DNA of 64,000 bases from Tenrec ecaudatus (taxonomy: Eukaryota; Chordata; Mammalia; Afrosoricida; Tenrecidae). Below are positions 44,420-55,256 of this stretch, one piece after another. The translations under genes were made by a program, and so were the position numbers. Every line of letters starts with the position of its first letter. The stretch's first letter is position 1. The notes beneath the pieces were generated by a model. The model was not told the DNA's origin and ran no database searches. It was given only the letters and a program-made list of their open reading frames with translations. Location: contig NC_134530.1 in NCBI RefSeq assembly GCF_050624435.1, positions 143,384,721 to 143,448,720 of the forward strand, given 5' to 3'.

Positions 44420-44875
44420 TTTAAGTTAAAGAGAACAAATCTTAAGCAGGACAAAGAAAAGACAAATACAAAAATGCATCCTCTGGATGAGGGAGACCAC
44501 TAGCAGAGGTCATAATGGTGTCCAAAGGTTTGTGAGATTCACAAACCTAGAAAAGGCATGGGAGAGCAAAGGAAACTCACAAATTTACTAGTGGCAGATC
44601 AATACATCATATTTACAGGTGGGCCTATAGAAATGGGAATGAGGGGGGGGGGAATGGGATGAGACCAGGATTGGGGCACATACATTGTTAGACATATGAG
44701 ACTGCCACCCTAGTTTGGAGTCTCCATCAACGACACCCTTGGGGAGACTACCTTGGCTTGGCTGGTTAATGGAGTGGAGGTAAGCCACCTTCTAATGCAC
44801 TCTGCCTGAGGGCAAGACTGTTCATGCCCCAGGTTAATGGTCAGAAAGAATTCAGTGGGGGCTTAATCTACATAA
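44420..44875. repeat. Unclassified repeat, related to 37730-38160
   Basis: Shares ordered segments with 37730-38160, and 'aatgcactctgcctgagggc' has a diverged match at about 10901. No coding sequence; class unknown. Confidence 0.45.
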
Positions 44876-45066
44876 CCAAAACCTAAAACCAAGAACTGTG
44901 CTGACTCATAGCAGCCCTATAGGACTGGGAGGACAAGCCCCCTGTACGTTTCCAAGACTGTAACTGTTTACAGGAGTAGAAAGTCTCATCTCTCTCCCTG
45001 GGACCCGCTGGTGGTTTCAAACTGCTGACCTTGAGTTAGCAGTCCAAGGTGTAACCACTAGGCTCT
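44875..45066 (-). repeat. AfroSINE
   Basis: Antisense copy: 'gctgactcatagcagcccta', 'gtttccaagactgtaactgt', 'ctggtggtttcaaactgctg' and 'gtgtaaccactaggctctc'. It ends about 500 bp before the SARS1 start codon. Confidence 0.92.
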
Positions 45067-45400
45067 CTGCAAACCAGATGCTCCAGAATTTAAGCTCGCA
45101 GACAGACCTAAGTCTGTAAACCGGAAACGGAAATATCTTGGACGCTGGTCAGTTTCCGAGCTAGGCATCAGGTTGGCAGGCCTCTGCCGCTGTGACACAC
45201 CCCTCAGCAGGACGAGGAAATTGAGATAATCACACTTTTGAGGGACGACTAGAGTCCTACAGGAGGTGGGGGGAGAGCAAGAAGGGACGGGTGGGCAACC
45301 AAGCCACACGTGGACACGCAGGAGAAGCTCACATCTGCCCTCCCGGCCCCGTCTCCACGCCGCCGTATCCGATCGAGAGGAGGCGCCCGCGCGTACCCCT

Positions 45401-45508
45401 CCGCGCCTGCGCAATGGCGACGGGTCGGCGCGCACGCCGCGCCTGCGCAATGGCGACGGGTCGGCGCGCACGCCGCGCCTGCGCAATGGTGACGGGTCAG
45501 CGCGCCGG
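45401..45508 (+). repeat. 36-bp x 3 tandem repeat with NRF1-like motifs upstream of SARS1
   Basis: Units start at 45401, 45437 and 45473; the first two are identical, the third differs at several positions. Each contains cgcgcctgcgca (45402-45413, 45438-45449, 45474-45485), a good match to an NRF1 (nuclear respiratory factor 1) site, followed by 'atggcgacgggtcggcgcgc'. Each unit also has one ATG in a strong context (G at -3, G at +4). Confidence 0.93.
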
Positions 45509-45527
45509 CGCAGTGCGTCGCTCATAG
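45414..45527 (+). other. Possible upstream ORF (37 codons) before SARS1
   Basis: Because the unit is 36 bp, the ATGs at 45414, 45450 and 45486 share one frame and end at TAG 45525-45527, 53 bp before the SARS1 ATG. It is a real uORF only if transcription starts upstream of at least one of these ATGs, which I cannot tell. Confidence 0.35.
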
Positions 45528-45580
45528 ACTACTGCGGTCCAGCACTCGGTTTCCTGAGGGTTGACGCAGAAGAAGGAAAG

Positions 45581-45716
45581 ATGGTGCTGGATCTGGATTT
45601 GTTTCGGGTGGATAAAGGAGGGGACCCGGAACTTGTCCGGGAGACGCAGCAGAAGCGTTTCAAAGACCCAGGATTAGTTGACCAGCTGATGAAGGCGGAC
45701 AGCGAGTGGCGACGAT
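45581..45716 (+). CDS. SARS1: SARS1 coding exon 1 (residues 1-45)
   Basis: ATG at 45581 in the context 'ggaaagatgg' (A at -3, G at +4). Encodes [18 protein letters not shown] through KADSEWRR plus one base of cysteine; donor 'gtaagt'. The frame stays open upstream to 45242 but has no in-frame ATG, so this start is clear. Confidence 0.97.
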
Positions 45717-46857
45717 GTAAGTACCTGGATCGATGGGGCACCCCTCTGTAACCCCTCGTCTCACTGCTGCCCTCAGGCCGCAGCGCCCACGTCTCGTCAG
45801 ACCTTCTCCCATGTTGCGATGTTCCCGAGACACCCCCTTTACCCCCGAACATCCTTGGGTGCCGACCGCTTCCCACGCTGGCTTTCCTCGGGAGCCTTGG
45901 GAGGTCTCCGCGCGTGCTCAGAGCGAGCTTGGGCGGCTGGGAAGGAGCATTGCGCACGCGCAGCGAGAGCTGTCAAGCGCTCCAGCCCGATGGGTAGCCG
46001 GAAAAAAGTCACGGGCGGGAGATTTAGGGTCCGGGGACGTGCCCCCGCTGCCGCCCCGCTTTTTTTAACGCCTCCGGCACTTTTCATCCTTCGCGAGGAC
46101 TGCCTTCTCCTCTCTCTTTCTTAGGGCCTAGGGACGGGTCACATCTGCAACACAGTCGGTTCACTCCACCCTTTTAGACGGGGTACTCGGGCTTTCCGTG
46201 GCCGGCTCCGGCTAAAAGTACACCTCCGAGCTTGGGGAAGGCCATCCTGGGGCCTATGGGGACGTGCAGTAAGATTCCAGAGCAGCCTTTCGGAGACCAG
46301 AGGGGTGTGGTGGTTAGGGAGGCATGCAAAAGCGAGTGATTGGGGCTGTTTATTTGTGATTTGTCCAAGTTCTCTGCAGAAGACATTGGATTCGATGATG
46401 AATTCATCTAGGCATCATTGATGAAGCGATTGGCCGGAGTGGTCGATGGGTGGCCGGATGGTGGATGGTGAATCACCATGTGATTCATTTTGTCTGATGC
46501 AATCGTTCTGTAAGCAGCCAGAGTCGCATTTCTGACGGCATACTGCAGAGGCAGCCGCTGGGGGGTGATCGTTGGTATTAGGAAGATTGATTTTCCAAAT
46601 TCATCAGGGTGGTGGGTGCCAGGGGACGCTGTGTTAACTCCGGTTGCCACAGCTTCTGTGTGTCTCAGCCATTCTAATGTGGCTTGTTTGCCTGTGAGAG
46701 CCCACGTTTGAATCTGAAATTCTGAATTACAGTGGCATTAAGTTTTGCCACATTTTATGTCTGGGAAAAAAAACTAAACTAGTTACTATTTCACTGAAGT
46801 CGGGAGTATCAGATTATTATTATTTAAGTCAGTCCAGGCATTGGCCCATTTCATGCA

Positions 46858-48180
46858 GGGTAGAACTGGGGTCGTGATAGCTGGGGTGTGTGTGGGGGCA
46901 GTATTAAAGAACTAGAGGAATGTTGTATGTTTCTTCAGTGCTGTACTGCACCCTGGCTGGCTCATCCCTTCCTTGTGACCCTTCTGTGAGGGGATGTCCA
47001 ATTGCCTACAATTGGGCTTTGGATTTCCACTGTGACCCCCCTCTCGTTCCAATCAATATGATTGTTTGTTTTGGGTCTTCTGATGCCCGATATCTGATCC
47101 TGTCAACACCTCATGGTTGCTTCTTCCATGTGGACTTAGTTGCTTTGTTGTTTCCCTGCTAGCTGGCCGCTTGTTTACCTTCAAGCCTTTAAGACCCCAG
47201 ACACTATATCTTTTAGTAGCTGGGCACGATTAGTTTTCTTCACATTTGTGTATGCACCCATTTTAACTTCAGTGATCATGTCAGGAAGGTGAGCATCACA
47301 GAATACCAGCATCTTAGAACCAAGTGTTCTTGCAATAAGGGAGGACTTGAGTAGAGGCCCAATGTCTATCTGCTACCTGATACTTAACCTATAAATATAT
47401 GTACATAGACCTATATCCCTATAGTTATATGTGAATATATTTACATATATACATGCCTATATTTATAGCTCTATAAATGTCTTTTGCCTCCTAGTTCTTA
47501 CCTCTATTTTCTTTTACTTTCTTGACCCGCTATTATGTTCAACCTTCATTCGGCAATCAGTAATTCTTTCAGCTGCATTGCACTTGATCAAACCCACCAG
47601 GCATTCTGCACTCTCCTCGACATCGATTTTAGATGTCTTATTGTTCCTCATCCCTGGTTTTTTGCCTCCCCACCCCCTTTCTCCCACCTCCCCCACTACC
47701 CTGTGTCCCCCACCCCCCAACTATCGGTCTTTTGTTTTCTGCTCAGGATTGTTTATCTTGCCTATCTTATATAGATAAATATGAAGGGGAAAAAAGAAGG
47801 GGGGGGGGAAGGCCTATAAATAGTTTCAGGTCTGTCTGCTGACCCTTATGTCTGTTTCCAATTGAGTCTGATGAGGTGCCAAACCCTGCCCTTGGAGTCT
47901 GAGGTCTATTTTCAGGATTCCTCAGGGACTTTGTTGCTTTGTTCCCCTTGATGCTCTGTTGGACTCCCTTTGCAGTTTGTCCCAATGTGTGGGTGGGGCG
48001 GGGTGGAGGGGGTTCGGATCAGGCACAATTCCTGTACTGTGTCTCCAGTGCTGCCCCCTGCAGCGCTGTGGTCAGTGAGGGGATATCATGTCTTGTGGGG
48101 GGCTGACTGTGCCTTGGCTGCTTTGAGCAGGAGTGTCGGCCTCAGGGCTTTGTGGGCCAGGATGTGTTTCACAGGTTGTG
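46858..48180 (-). repeat. LINE-type 3'-end repeat, longest antisense copy
   Basis: Runs from 'agaactggggtcgtgatagc' through 'gtggacttagttgctttgtt', 'agaccccagacactatatct' and 'ggaaggtgagcatcacagaa'. Positions 47250-47520 match the complement of 60190-60420, confirming the family. From about 47530 to 48180 it has no second copy in the window, so that part is tentative. It lacks the sense 3' terminus. Confidence 0.75.
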
Positions 48181-48185
48181 TAGTC

Positions 48186-48275
48186 TTTTTTTAACAATTT
48201 ATTGGGGCTCATACAATTCTTATCACAGTTCATACATATACATACATCAATTGTATAAAGCACATCTGTACAGTC
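48186..48275 (-). repeat. Short LINE-type 3'-terminal fragment, antisense
   Basis: 'tttttttaacaatttattgg' and 'ggctcatacaattcttatca': about 90 bp only. It lies immediately before a longer copy in the same orientation. Confidence 0.8.
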
Positions 48276-48309
48276 TTTGCCCTAATCATTTTTTTCTCCT
48301 CTTTTCTTT

Positions 48310-48860
48310 TTTTACATTTTATTAGGGACTCATACAACTCGTATCACAATCCATACATATACATACATCAATTGTATAAAGCACATCCATACATTCCCTG
48401 CCCCAATCATTCTCAAGGCATTTGCTCTCCACTTAAGCCCCTTGCATCAGGTTCTCTTTTTTTTTTCCCCTCCCTCCCCTTTCCCCCCTCCCTCATGTGC
48501 CCTTGGTAATTTATACATCGCTATTTTGTCATATCTTGCCCTATCCGGAGTCTCCCTTCCCCCCTTCTCTGCTGTCCCTCTCCCAGGGAAGAGGTCACGT
48601 GTGGATCCTTGTAATCAGTTCCCCCTTTCCAACCCACTCACCCTCCACTCTCCCAGCATCGTCCCTCACACCCTTGGTCCTGAAGGTATCATCCACCCTG
48701 GATTCCCTGTACCTCCAGCCCTCATATGTACCAGTGTACAGCCTCTGTCCTATCCAGCCCTGCAAGGTAGAATTCGGATCATGGTAGTTGGGGGGAGGAA
48801 GCATCCAGGATCTGGGGGAAAGCTGTGTTCTTCATCGGTACTACCTCGCACCCTAATTAA
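48310..48860 (-). repeat. LINE-type 3'-end repeat, antisense copy
   Basis: 'ttacattttattagggactc', 'atcacaatccatacatatac', 'gcccttggtaatttatacat', 'tgtaccagtgtacagcctct' and 'gcaccctaattaacccat'. Confidence 0.88.
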
Positions 48861-48874
48861 CCCATCTCCTCTCA

Positions 48875-49690
48875 GAATATATTTTTATATGACTTCTTTC
48901 TCTTAAAATTTTGCCTGCAGAATTCATCCAAGTTGTTATGCACAGCAGTAGCTGGTTCTTTTTGATTTCTGTGCAATATTCCATTACATAAGTATAGAAA
49001 TCCACCCCCTTGTTGATGGACATTTAATTGTTTAGCAGTTTGAAGTTATAGGCTGCTGTTAACATTCTTATATGTGCCTTTTGCAAAACATAAATGCTCA
49101 TTTCTGCGGAGTATGAATCAGTGGACTCACTGGGTCATAGGGTAGGCACCTGGGATTTAGTCGCTATGCCAAATCGTCTCCCAAAGTGGTTGTATCAGTT
49201 AATATTCCCACCAGGAATGTATGATGTGGCTTCAACAAGTTCTTGGGAAAATGAAAAGAGAAATAATGAAAATTTCCCATGAAGTCATACAGAGCTCCTA
49301 TTTCTCTACCCCTGCCACGTAACCTTGGCAGTCATGCGACGGCTGTCTCGTGGCTGCTCAATGTGGTTTTAGTTGTATTTTTTCTAATAACCAAAACCCC
49401 GAGCACCTTTGCAGGTGCTTATTGAACATTTGGACAGCCTATTTTGAGAGCTGCCGGTTGAAACATTTTGTCCATTTTAAAATCTGATTGCTGTATTCTT
49501 ATTGATGTGTGGAAATGCTTTGTATATTTTGGCTATAAGATCCTTATATATTCTGGATATAAGATACATACCCTCTCCCAGTTGTAACTTGCTTTTTCAG
49601 TCTCCTTAATCTCTTGATAATCATATTCTTAATGTTAATAAAGTCTAATAAATTATAACTTATAATTTGTGCTGCTTGTGTTTTATTTAA
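48875..49690 (-). repeat. Ancient L1 relic, antisense
   Basis: 'gcaatattccattacataag', 'cttgttgatggacatttaat', 'gggtcatagggtaggcac' and 'cataccctctcccagttgta' follow the familiar antisense pattern of old mammalian L1 3' regions. Strongly decayed. Confidence 0.7.
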
Positions 49691-50689
49691 GATATACTTC
49701 TGTAGCCCAAGGTCCTAAAGAGACTCTCTATTTCTTCCTCCGGCAGTTATTGCTGCACAGTTCATTCTATGACGTAAGTCCCCAAGCTTATTTGTTTGGG
49801 GGGTAAAAGTTAGTCAGTGTTCCCCACCTCTCGAAACGAAAAGCTTCTGTGCTGTCTACCCCGTAATCGAGGATGAAGTCTAGGTCTCTGCGTTTGCAGT
49901 CCCACTGGCCCTTCCAGGGCCCGTTGTAGAGCAGTTGGCACCCACTTTAGCAAACACTGCGCTATCATCTCACAATAGCTTTGATATATGATGCGAAGTA
50001 TGGATTGGAGATTTTTGTTTTTTTACTATGGAGATTCAATTGTTCATGATAAAAATGCAGCAAACCAGGAATAGAGAGTAACTCTCTTCATTTCATAGCA
50101 CATAGTCACCAAAAATCCTTAACTGTCATATGATGGGCTAGTAGCTTTTTCCTGCTGAGGATGGGCACAAGATGAAGATGCTCACCATCCACACATCTTT
50201 TCAACACTGTGTGGAAGCTCTAGACAGTGGGGGTAAATTCCGCTTTCATAGCCCACAATACCGCTATGCATGGCTCTAAAGAACAGCAGTGTATTTCCTT
50301 ACCCTTCGAGAAGGGGCAACTTCAGATCCATGCTGGTGGCAGAGTTAGGGGCTCTTTCCCCCGTGGTGGCTTTGTTTGCAGCTATCTCCTGGTTCTTGGT
50401 CCTTGAGTGCTTATGGATGTGTTTCCACAGGATTTCCGTTCTTCCCGTGCGTGTGTGCGTGCATGTGTGTGTCTCTCCTTATATCAGTTCCCCCTCCCCT
50501 TTTTAAACTTCGTTTAGAAGGGATTAGGTTTAGGACTCTACCTGCTGGCTGGTGTTTGGACAGCCTCATTTGAGAACTGCATGTTCAAACATTTTGCATC
50601 TGCCTTCCTTAATGTAACAAAAGAAAGTCCCAATTTATAGGTATGGGTTCATGATTATAGCATATTTGTATGGTGTGGGTGGGGGCGTT

Positions 50690-50985
50690 CCAGTTTAATC
50701 CATAACATAAGGCAAGAAAAAGAAATAAAAGATTGAAATGCCAGAAGTAAAACTGTCATTATTTGCAAATAAGTTGATTGTGTTTGCAGAATCGGAACTA
50801 TAAACTTAGTAAGGTCCCTGAGTACATGTCTACATATAGACTCAGTGATATTTTATGTATATATAATAATTAAAAACCATCAGATACCCTGAACTAAAAT
50901 CAAAATAATGTTCCAGACCAGTCTACTGAAAACTACAAAACATTGCTGAGAGAAATAAAAGAATATTTAAATAAATGCAGCTGTA
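50690..50985 (+). repeat. L1 ORF2 relic
   Basis: 'gaagtaaaactgtcattatt' followed by 'tgcaaataagttgattgtg' corresponds to the reverse-transcriptase FADD region of L1 ORF2, with the second aspartate codon lost. 'ctactgaaaactacaaaaca' and 'ttgctgagagaaataaaaga' correspond to the downstream YTENYKTLLKE region. Stops and frameshifts interrupt it. Confidence 0.8.
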
Positions 50986-51121
50986 TATTCTACACAGGTT
51001 ATATAACTACAGTCCCTGAATTACTGATGAAATCTGTTCCAAAGTGTGTTTTTAACTCAAATTGGCCATGCCAATCAAACAGGTGTGTATAGTCCTTATG
51101 TGGCCTGGCTTTATTGCAAGA

Positions 51122-51302
51122 AAAGAGGCCCTGCTGATGTAGGGAGTTACGTGTTGGGCTGCTAACCCAAAGGTCAGCAGTTCTACTCCATCAGTTGCTC
51201 CTCAGAAGAAAGATTTGTTCCCCTAAAAATGTACAGCCGTGGAAGCCCCAAGGGGCAGGGGTACTACGAACAGAGTGCACTCAGGGCCAGTGAGCTGGGT
51301 TT
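51122..51302 (+). repeat. AfroSINE
   Basis: Forward copy: 'gttgggctgctaacccaaag', 'gtcagcagttctactccatc' and a diverged tail 'cagggccagtgagctggg'. Confidence 0.85.
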
Positions 51303-51664
51303 AGTGCAAGAAAAGGCTCAAAGCCCTTCGGATGATATAAAAGCTGCATGGGCAGGAGGTGAGGTGACGATGAAGGATTTGTTGTGAACAGGGTGGCCTA
51401 GTGGGCTCACATGTTGGGCTACTGGCCACCAGGGGTTCCATGGGAGGAGATGAGGCTGTCTCCTGACACAGAGTCACCGTCTTGGGGAGCATAGGGAGCA
51501 GCAGTTCGACTCTGTTGTGGAGGGTCCCCAGGAGTTCCAATTGGCTCTTTGAGAGGCTTGGTTCCGTTCTTTCAAGCGAGGGCAAGCGTCCAGGGAGACA
51601 GCATCCACTGCCTGCGCAAAGATGGCTGCCAGCCGCACCCTTTGGAATAGCCTGCTGGTACTTT

Positions 51665-51912
51665 TTTTCTTAAAAAAAATTTTAATCATTTTATTGGGAA
51701 CTCTGACAGTATCATATCATTCCATAGTTCAATCACATCAAGCAGTATTGTACGATTGCTCCCACAATCAGTTTCAGTACATTTTCTTTCTCCTTGAGAT
51801 CAGTGCCCCTTTCCACCTTGGCCCCCCTTTCCACCTTACCCCCAGGAACCCTTATCTTTTACCCCGATAATGTTTTTCCTCTTGTTTGCTTGTTTGTCAT
51901 GTCTTACACGAT
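51665..51912 (-). repeat. Older variant of the LINE-type 3' end, antisense
   Basis: 'aatcattttattgggaactc', 'cattccatagttcaatcaca' and 'cattttctttctccttgag' match the variant at 25365-25500 better than the high-copy consensus. Confidence 0.7.
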
Positions 51913-52657
51913 CCAGTCTAGCCATTCTGCCAGTACTCTTAAGGGCAGCTTTATCTAGGGGCGACCTCCTTTCTAGCCGTCCGTTTAATCAGCCGGGGGA
52001 GTGGTCTTTACCATGCGGCCCTAATGCTTGCAGTCAGAACGTCCAACTTTCGCTCATCAGAGTTAGGTTAGAAGAGAGACTGAGCGCCCTACCAGTACCT
52101 TATTAGTTTGTGCCAGAAACCCACTGGTGGAAATTAAATGAGAAGAAACTAAATTATTCTCCAGGCTGCAGATGAGCAGGAAATGACATTCCGTAAGCAT
52201 TCTCCGTGCAGCGACGGAGCAGCCAACTTCACGGGGACAGAATCACGACCACCCTTTTCTAGCTTCGTGCACGCACGCGGAGTTCCTCTCAACCAGTGTT
52301 CATCTGCGGGGGCAGCTTGCGATGCGATGGTGTGGCTCGGCTTTCTCTGATTAGCCTGCGTTCACTCTCTACAGCCAAATCAGACCCGGCTACATTCCTT
52401 TTTAAAATTCCGTCTCACAGCAGCCTAACCACCTTGTCATCAAATGGGGACACTCTCGCGTATCCAGTGAGATATATATGTATATATGAGGGGGGTGTGT
52501 GGACCTGTCTAACCATGAGTGTCACCACTCCTAAGGCAGGTTTTAGCTCAGCCTGCATTTTGACTGAGCTGCGAGCAGACTTGGGGAGCGTGCATAGAGA
52601 CGGAATGCCTTAGCTGTGTATGTTCTTCTGCTACATTCTTGCGTTCTTTCTTCTCAG

Positions 52658-52728
52658 GCAGATTTCAGGCAGACAACTTGAACAAGCTGAAGAACCTCTG
52701 CAGCAAGACAATTGGAGACAAAATGAAG
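52658..52728 (+). CDS. SARS1: SARS1 coding exon 2 (residues 46-69)
   Basis: Acceptor 'tttcttctcag', donor 'gtaaga'. Completes the split cysteine and encodes [18 protein letters not shown] and GDKMK. Part of the N-terminal helical arm that contacts the long variable arm of tRNA-Ser. Confidence 0.96.
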
Positions 52729-52962
52729 GTAAGAACTTGGTAGAAGTCGGTTTACGGCTCCAGTTATTTGTTTATGTCCTTAAACTAATATGCACGTCGT
52801 TTCAGCTGGAGAGTTTAATTCTGCAAAGTACTGGATTTCCTATCGAGGAAAGAACTGTATTAAAGGACTAGAAAGGAAAGACGTCGGAGGTACTGTCGGA
52901 GGTTGGGGAGGTCATCTGCTGCCCTTCGGATAAGATTTAGGGAGTTCAAGTTCTGCCTTGTC

Positions 52963-53141
52963 CAGCGGTTATCAACCTGTGGGTCGAGACCCCTTTGGTC
53001 GAGCGACCCTTTCACAGGGGACACCCGATTCATAACAGTAGCAAAATTACAGTGATGAGGTTGCAAAGAAAATAATTTTATGGTTGAAGGTAGCCACAAC
53101 ATGAAGAACTGTATGAAAGGGTAGAAGGTTGAGAACCGCTA
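52963..53141. mobile_element. OC1-type non-autonomous hAT element
   Basis: Ends 'cagcggttatcaacct' and 'aggttgagaaccgct' form imperfect inverted repeats. Inside are 'gagcgaccctttcacagggg' and 'gaactgtatgaaagggt'. The flanks gccttgtc and cccttgcc resemble a decayed 8-bp duplication (6 of 8). About 180 bp, internally deleted relative to the copy at 28792. Confidence 0.82.
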
Positions 53142-53365
53142 CCCCTTGCCCCTTTGGCTCTGTGATTTTAACCACGCTGACTTTGGAGGCTCCTATCTGT
53201 AAATTGGCAATGCTAAAACTCACTTAACCCACCCACTGCCATAGCCAACCCCCCCCACACACACACACACACGTGCACAGTGAGCCCCAAAGCCCCATGC
53301 TGTTAAGCCAGTTCAGACTCATGGCCACCTGTGGTGATTCATTTAAGGTCTAAACCAGAAACCAA

Positions 53366-53490
53366 ACTCCCTGCCATCCAGCCCATCTGACTGAGTGATC
53401 CTATAAGCCAGACTAGAACTGCCCCTGTGGATTTCCGAGACTGTAAATGATTATGGGAGCCAAAGCCTCATCTTTCTCCTGCACCTGAGG
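53366..53490 (-). repeat. AfroSINE, partial
   Basis: 'accaaactccctgccatcca', 'tggatttccgagactgtaaa' and 'aaagcctcatctttctcctg'. The head half is missing; the next SINE copy starts immediately. Confidence 0.85.
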
Positions 53491-53491
53491 T

Positions 53492-53692
53492 ATGAACCAA
53501 ACCCACTGCCTCCTGACTCATAAGGACCCTACAGGACAGGGTAGCACCGCCCATGTGAGTTTCTGAGACTGCAACGCTTATGGGAGTAGAAAGCCTCATC
53601 TCTCTCCTACAGAGTGACTAGTTATTTTGAACTACTGACCTTAAGGTTAGCAGCCCAATGTGTAACCACTATGCAGCCAGGGGTTCTACACT
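53492..53692 (-). repeat. AfroSINE
   Basis: Complete antisense copy: 'gtgagtttctgagactgcaa', 'gagtagaaagcctcatctct', 'aaggttagcagcccaatgtg' and 'taaccactatgcagccagg'. Confidence 0.92.
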
Positions 53693-53754
53693 TTAAATAT
53701 AATTACCTCCCCCTATCCCCCAAAAATCTCAAGTCAGCTCTGAGTCAAAAGATG

Positions 53755-53842
53755 GCCATACTGGGGCACTGGGTGGGTTTGAACTGTCAGCCTTTTGGTT
53801 GTCAGTTAGGCACTTAACTATTGCGCCCCCAGGACTCCTAGC
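53755..53842 (-). repeat. AfroSINE-type head fragment
   Basis: 'gggtgggtttgaactgtcag', 'ccttttggttgtcagttagg' and 'cacttaactattgcgccccc': only the tRNA-like head half. Confidence 0.65.
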
Positions 53843-55175
53843 GCAGCACAGAATCATGAGACTGGACCGGGGCCAAGCACCCTTCAGTTACTCAGCAGTT
53901 GGGTGTTACAATAAACGGCCTTCGTCCAGAAACCCTGCGGATGCCCGAAGACTGAAATTTCAGCTCAGTTTTTGCCGTATTATCCTGAATAGTTCATGAC
54001 TTTCACTATTCTTCAAAAAAAAATTCTTTTAGCCTCTTAATCACTTTTTAGGAATATATTTAATACACTGTGCAATCTGTATCATTGATACGTTGTACAG
54101 TTTGCAAATTCCTAAAAAAGAAAAGCCCCAAATTTGGAGCCTGAACCAGTGAAGAAGAAAACAGAAAAGATTAGCTTGGGCTTCTGGCAATTTACTCTTC
54201 CTGCTCTGCTAGCCTGCATCCTGCTAATTGTATTTGTCACCCGTCCAGCTTGTGACTTACTGTGGAATTGATGGCCCTGTCAGTCTCTTCCTGGGGGACT
54301 CCTGAGGATTAACCATTTGTGTTTCAGAGGTCTCAGGATTATGTCAGTTTCCATGTAAACCCAGGCCTCTCCATTAGTACCAGTGGGTGGGTGGTGGTTT
54401 TGTATCTTTTTTTGTAGAAGAATATGGGAGTGGCTTTTGATGTGTTACATTGTAACCCTGAGATTATTCTCACCTGCTCTCTGCGGAAAGTGTAGCACTA
54501 GCTCTTGGTTTGGAGGTAGTAGTCTATTTCTACATAAGGTAACGGAATAGCCATAGGGCGTTAAGGGACTGGCCACGGAAGTCAATCGATTGCAGAAGGG
54601 CTGTCGATACAGGGGGCAGCCTCAGGCTCCTTGCTGCCTGTGCGGATGCGGATCCTGCTTACGATATCATTACACAAACTGAGCTTTCCGCTTTCCTCGT
54701 CTTCTTGCTGCAGTGTATTTGGGCTGTGCCTGCTCTTCTCGAGACTTGCTGCTCCATTCAGGCTTTCCAGCTTTTTAAGAGAATTTCGCTCAAAGTCTCT
54801 CAGGAGAGTGAGTGGGGTTGTGGGTAGAGCCCGGACTGTCACTTTGGTTTGTGAGAATGCACGGTGGCATGAGCCTTTCCCCCTCACTGCCAGGGTTTCT
54901 TCACAGGCTCGTCCTCGGGACTGCTGCTCCCGTCGCCAGCACCCTCTCTGGTTGCCGGTGCGGAGACAGTCTTCTCAGGGGCCTCCTGACCTTCACAGGC
55001 CGCAAAACAACAACAACAAACTAGTCATGGCAGAACAGGGACTTCAGATGTACTAGCTTTTCCCCACTGAGCGAGGTGCCGGGATTCGTGCCCAGGCTGT
55101 ACTGATTTGACGTGCACAGACACAGCCGCGTCGGGAGACTTGCCCTTAGTGTGTTGGTTTTCTTCCTTCCTGCAG

Positions 55176-55256
55176 AAAAAAGAGCCAGTGGGAGACACCG
55201 AGGCCGTCCCAGAGCACGTGCTGCACCTCGATGACCTCACGGCGGACACTTTAGCT
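55176..55256 (+). CDS. SARS1: SARS1 coding exon 3 (residues 70-96)
   Basis: Acceptor 'ccttcctgcag', donor 'gtaggt'. 27 codons, phase 0-0: [18 protein letters not shown] and DDLTADTLA. Continues the N-terminal tRNA-binding domain; its linker EAVPEH differs in several positions from my recollection of human. Confidence 0.95.

Larger units (their letters stand above)
37053..45400. other. ELAPOR1-SARS1 intergenic region, 8.3 kb
   Basis: Contains no gene that I can support. It holds an LTR-like block (37091-37710), related unclassified repeats (37730-38160 and 44420-44875), AfroSINEs, RTE relics (38673-38945 and 43190-44235), LINE-type copies (40240-40975 and 43312-43560), an L1 3' end (42300-42345) and an inverted-repeat element (41267-41452). 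The stretches 38990-39660 and 41460-42290 are unassigned. Confidence 0.75.
45330..46070. promoter_or_regulatory. SARS1: SARS1 CpG-island promoter
   Basis: Very CpG-rich stretch spanning the upstream region, first exon and start of intron 1. It has no TATA box near the expected start, and Sp1-like and NRF1-like motifs (see the tandem repeat). This is the layout of a housekeeping promoter. The exact transcription start cannot be read from sequence; by analogy with human it should lie within about 100 bp upstream of the ATG. Confidence 0.8.
45717..52657. other. SARS1 intron 1, 6.9 kb
   Basis: The first ~350 bp belong to the CpG island. Then come antisense LINE-type copies (46858-48180, 48186-48275, 48310-48860 and 51665-51912), an ancient antisense L1 (48875-49690), an L1 ORF2 relic (50690-50985) and an AfroSINE (51122-51302). 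The stretches 46080-46850, 49700-50600 and 52000-52650 show no feature. Confidence 0.78.
52729..55175. other. SARS1 intron 2, 2.4 kb
   Basis: Contains an OC1-type hAT (52963-53141) and antisense AfroSINEs (53366-53490, 53492-53692 and 53755-53842). The sequence from 53850 to 55175 is unassigned. Confidence 0.75.

Noticed and set aside
45058-45525. 155-codon minus-strand open frame over the SARS1 promoter repeat
   Set aside because: The repetitive arginine-rich part is a by-product of the 36-bp GC-rich repeat, whose length keeps any frame open.
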